Origin: Bordetella parapertussis
GTDB taxonomy: Bacteria; Pseudomonadota; Gammaproteobacteria; Burkholderiales; Burkholderiaceae_C
Reading direction: 5' to 3'
DNA length: 6,320 nt
NCBI GenBank assembly: GCA_943328885.2
Contig: CALQBT020000171.1
Coordinates: forward strand, 1-6,320
Shown here: positions 5,892 to 6,320 of the stretch, one piece after another
How positions within the stretch are numbered: the first letter of the stretch is position 1
How the letters are laid out: each line of letters starts with the position of its first letter
The notes under the pieces: generated by a model
What the model was told of the DNA's origin: nothing
Databases searched by the model: none
Seen by the model: only the letters and a program-made list of their open reading frames with translations
Program-made: the position numbers and the translations under genes

Positions 5892-6320
5892 TTATTTTTG
5901 TTGCGCCGCGGCGCCGGCAGCGCGCTGTGCTTGGCCAGCTTGTCGGTCGTGGGTAGCCGCCGTCAGCCCGCGCGTTCGCAGCAACTGCTTTTGTATCTTT
6001 TCGGTCGGTGTCTTGGGCAACTGGTCGAAGAACTCGAGGTAGCGCGGCACCATGAAGTAAGGCAGCCTCGGGTCGAGAAATTCCAGCAGCGCGGCCGCCG
6101 ACAAGGCTTGGCCGGGCCGCAGCACGACGCAGGCCATGATCTCGTCTTCGCTGTGCTCGCTCGGCACGGCGATCACCGCGGACTCGAGCACCGCGGGGTG
6201 GGCGTTGATCTCGCTCTCGACTTCGAAGCTCGAGACGTTCTCGCCGCGCCGACGCACCGCGTCTTTGAGCCGGTCGATGAAGGTCCAGCGGCCGCTGGCG
6301 TCGCAGCGGAAAGCGTCGCC
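5892..6320 (-). CDS. CaiC-like acyl-CoA ligase, C-terminal part (5' end outside window)
   Basis: The frame is open to the right edge and ends with TAA (5894-5892), giving 142 residues of the C-terminal subdomain. The visible motifs are the GDAF following the HTGD motif, FIDRLKD (hinge), RRRGENVS, FMVPRYLEF, and PKTPTEKIQK carrying the catalytic lysine, followed by an Ala/Gln-rich tail. The sequence aligns without gaps to the ligase at 2677-4278 over about 130 residues, with about 72 identities by hand count, so the two are paralogs flanking the carboxyltransferase. The apparent GTG start at 6257 is internal; the protein clearly continues beyond it. It is the first cluster gene visible in transcription order and probably shares a transcript with the carboxyltransferase. 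The adenylation domain, which sets substrate choice, is not visible. Confidence 0.92.
   Translation of the reverse strand, partial: GDAFRCDASGRWTFIDRLKDAVRRRGENVSSFEVESEINAHPAVLESAVIAVPSEHSEDEIMACVVLRPGQALSAAALLEFLDPRLPYFMVPRYLEFFDQLPKTPTEKIQKQLLRTRGLTAATHDRQAGQAQRAAGAAAQQK

Overview
The window looks like chromosomal DNA of a GC-rich betaproteobacterium, most likely Burkholderiales. This rests on the strong G/C bias at third codon positions and on an SDR-family gene and a rhomboid protease gene whose sequences resemble those of that order. It is an inference from recalled protein families; no search was run.

Layout: the left edge (1-490, + strand) is the 3' part of an SDR-family NAD(P)-dependent oxidoreductase. 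It converges on a short rhomboid protease gene (514-1122, - strand), with a strong hairpin in the small gap. Next comes about 640 bases with no convincing protein gene (1123-1761). That stretch holds a tRNA-like 3' end (perfect T arm, discriminator A, CCA) just upstream of the rhomboid start, plus two inverted repeats.

From 1762 to the right edge everything is on the - strand and reads as one catabolic gene cluster. In transcription order it is: a CaiC-like acyl-CoA ligase (only its C-terminal part is inside, 5892-6320), then 11 bases later a PccB-like carboxyltransferase (4300-5880), then 21 bases later a second, complete CaiC-like acyl-CoA ligase (2677-4278), then after 153 bases a class II aldolase/adducin-family protein (1762-2523). 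The first three genes are spaced like an operon. The aldolase gene has its own ribosome binding site and a 12-base palindrome in its leader.

Working model (inference): one or both ligases activate a carboxylic acid as its CoA thioester, the carboxyltransferase carboxylates or decarboxylates the acyl-CoA with a biotin carrier encoded elsewhere, and the aldolase-like protein acts on a later intermediate or a side substrate. The actual substrate cannot be read from the sequence. No biotin carboxylase, biotin carrier, transporter or regulator is in the window. I see no CRISPR array, insertion sequence or phage gene. The families are familiar; the combination and a few motif deviations are what deserve a second look.
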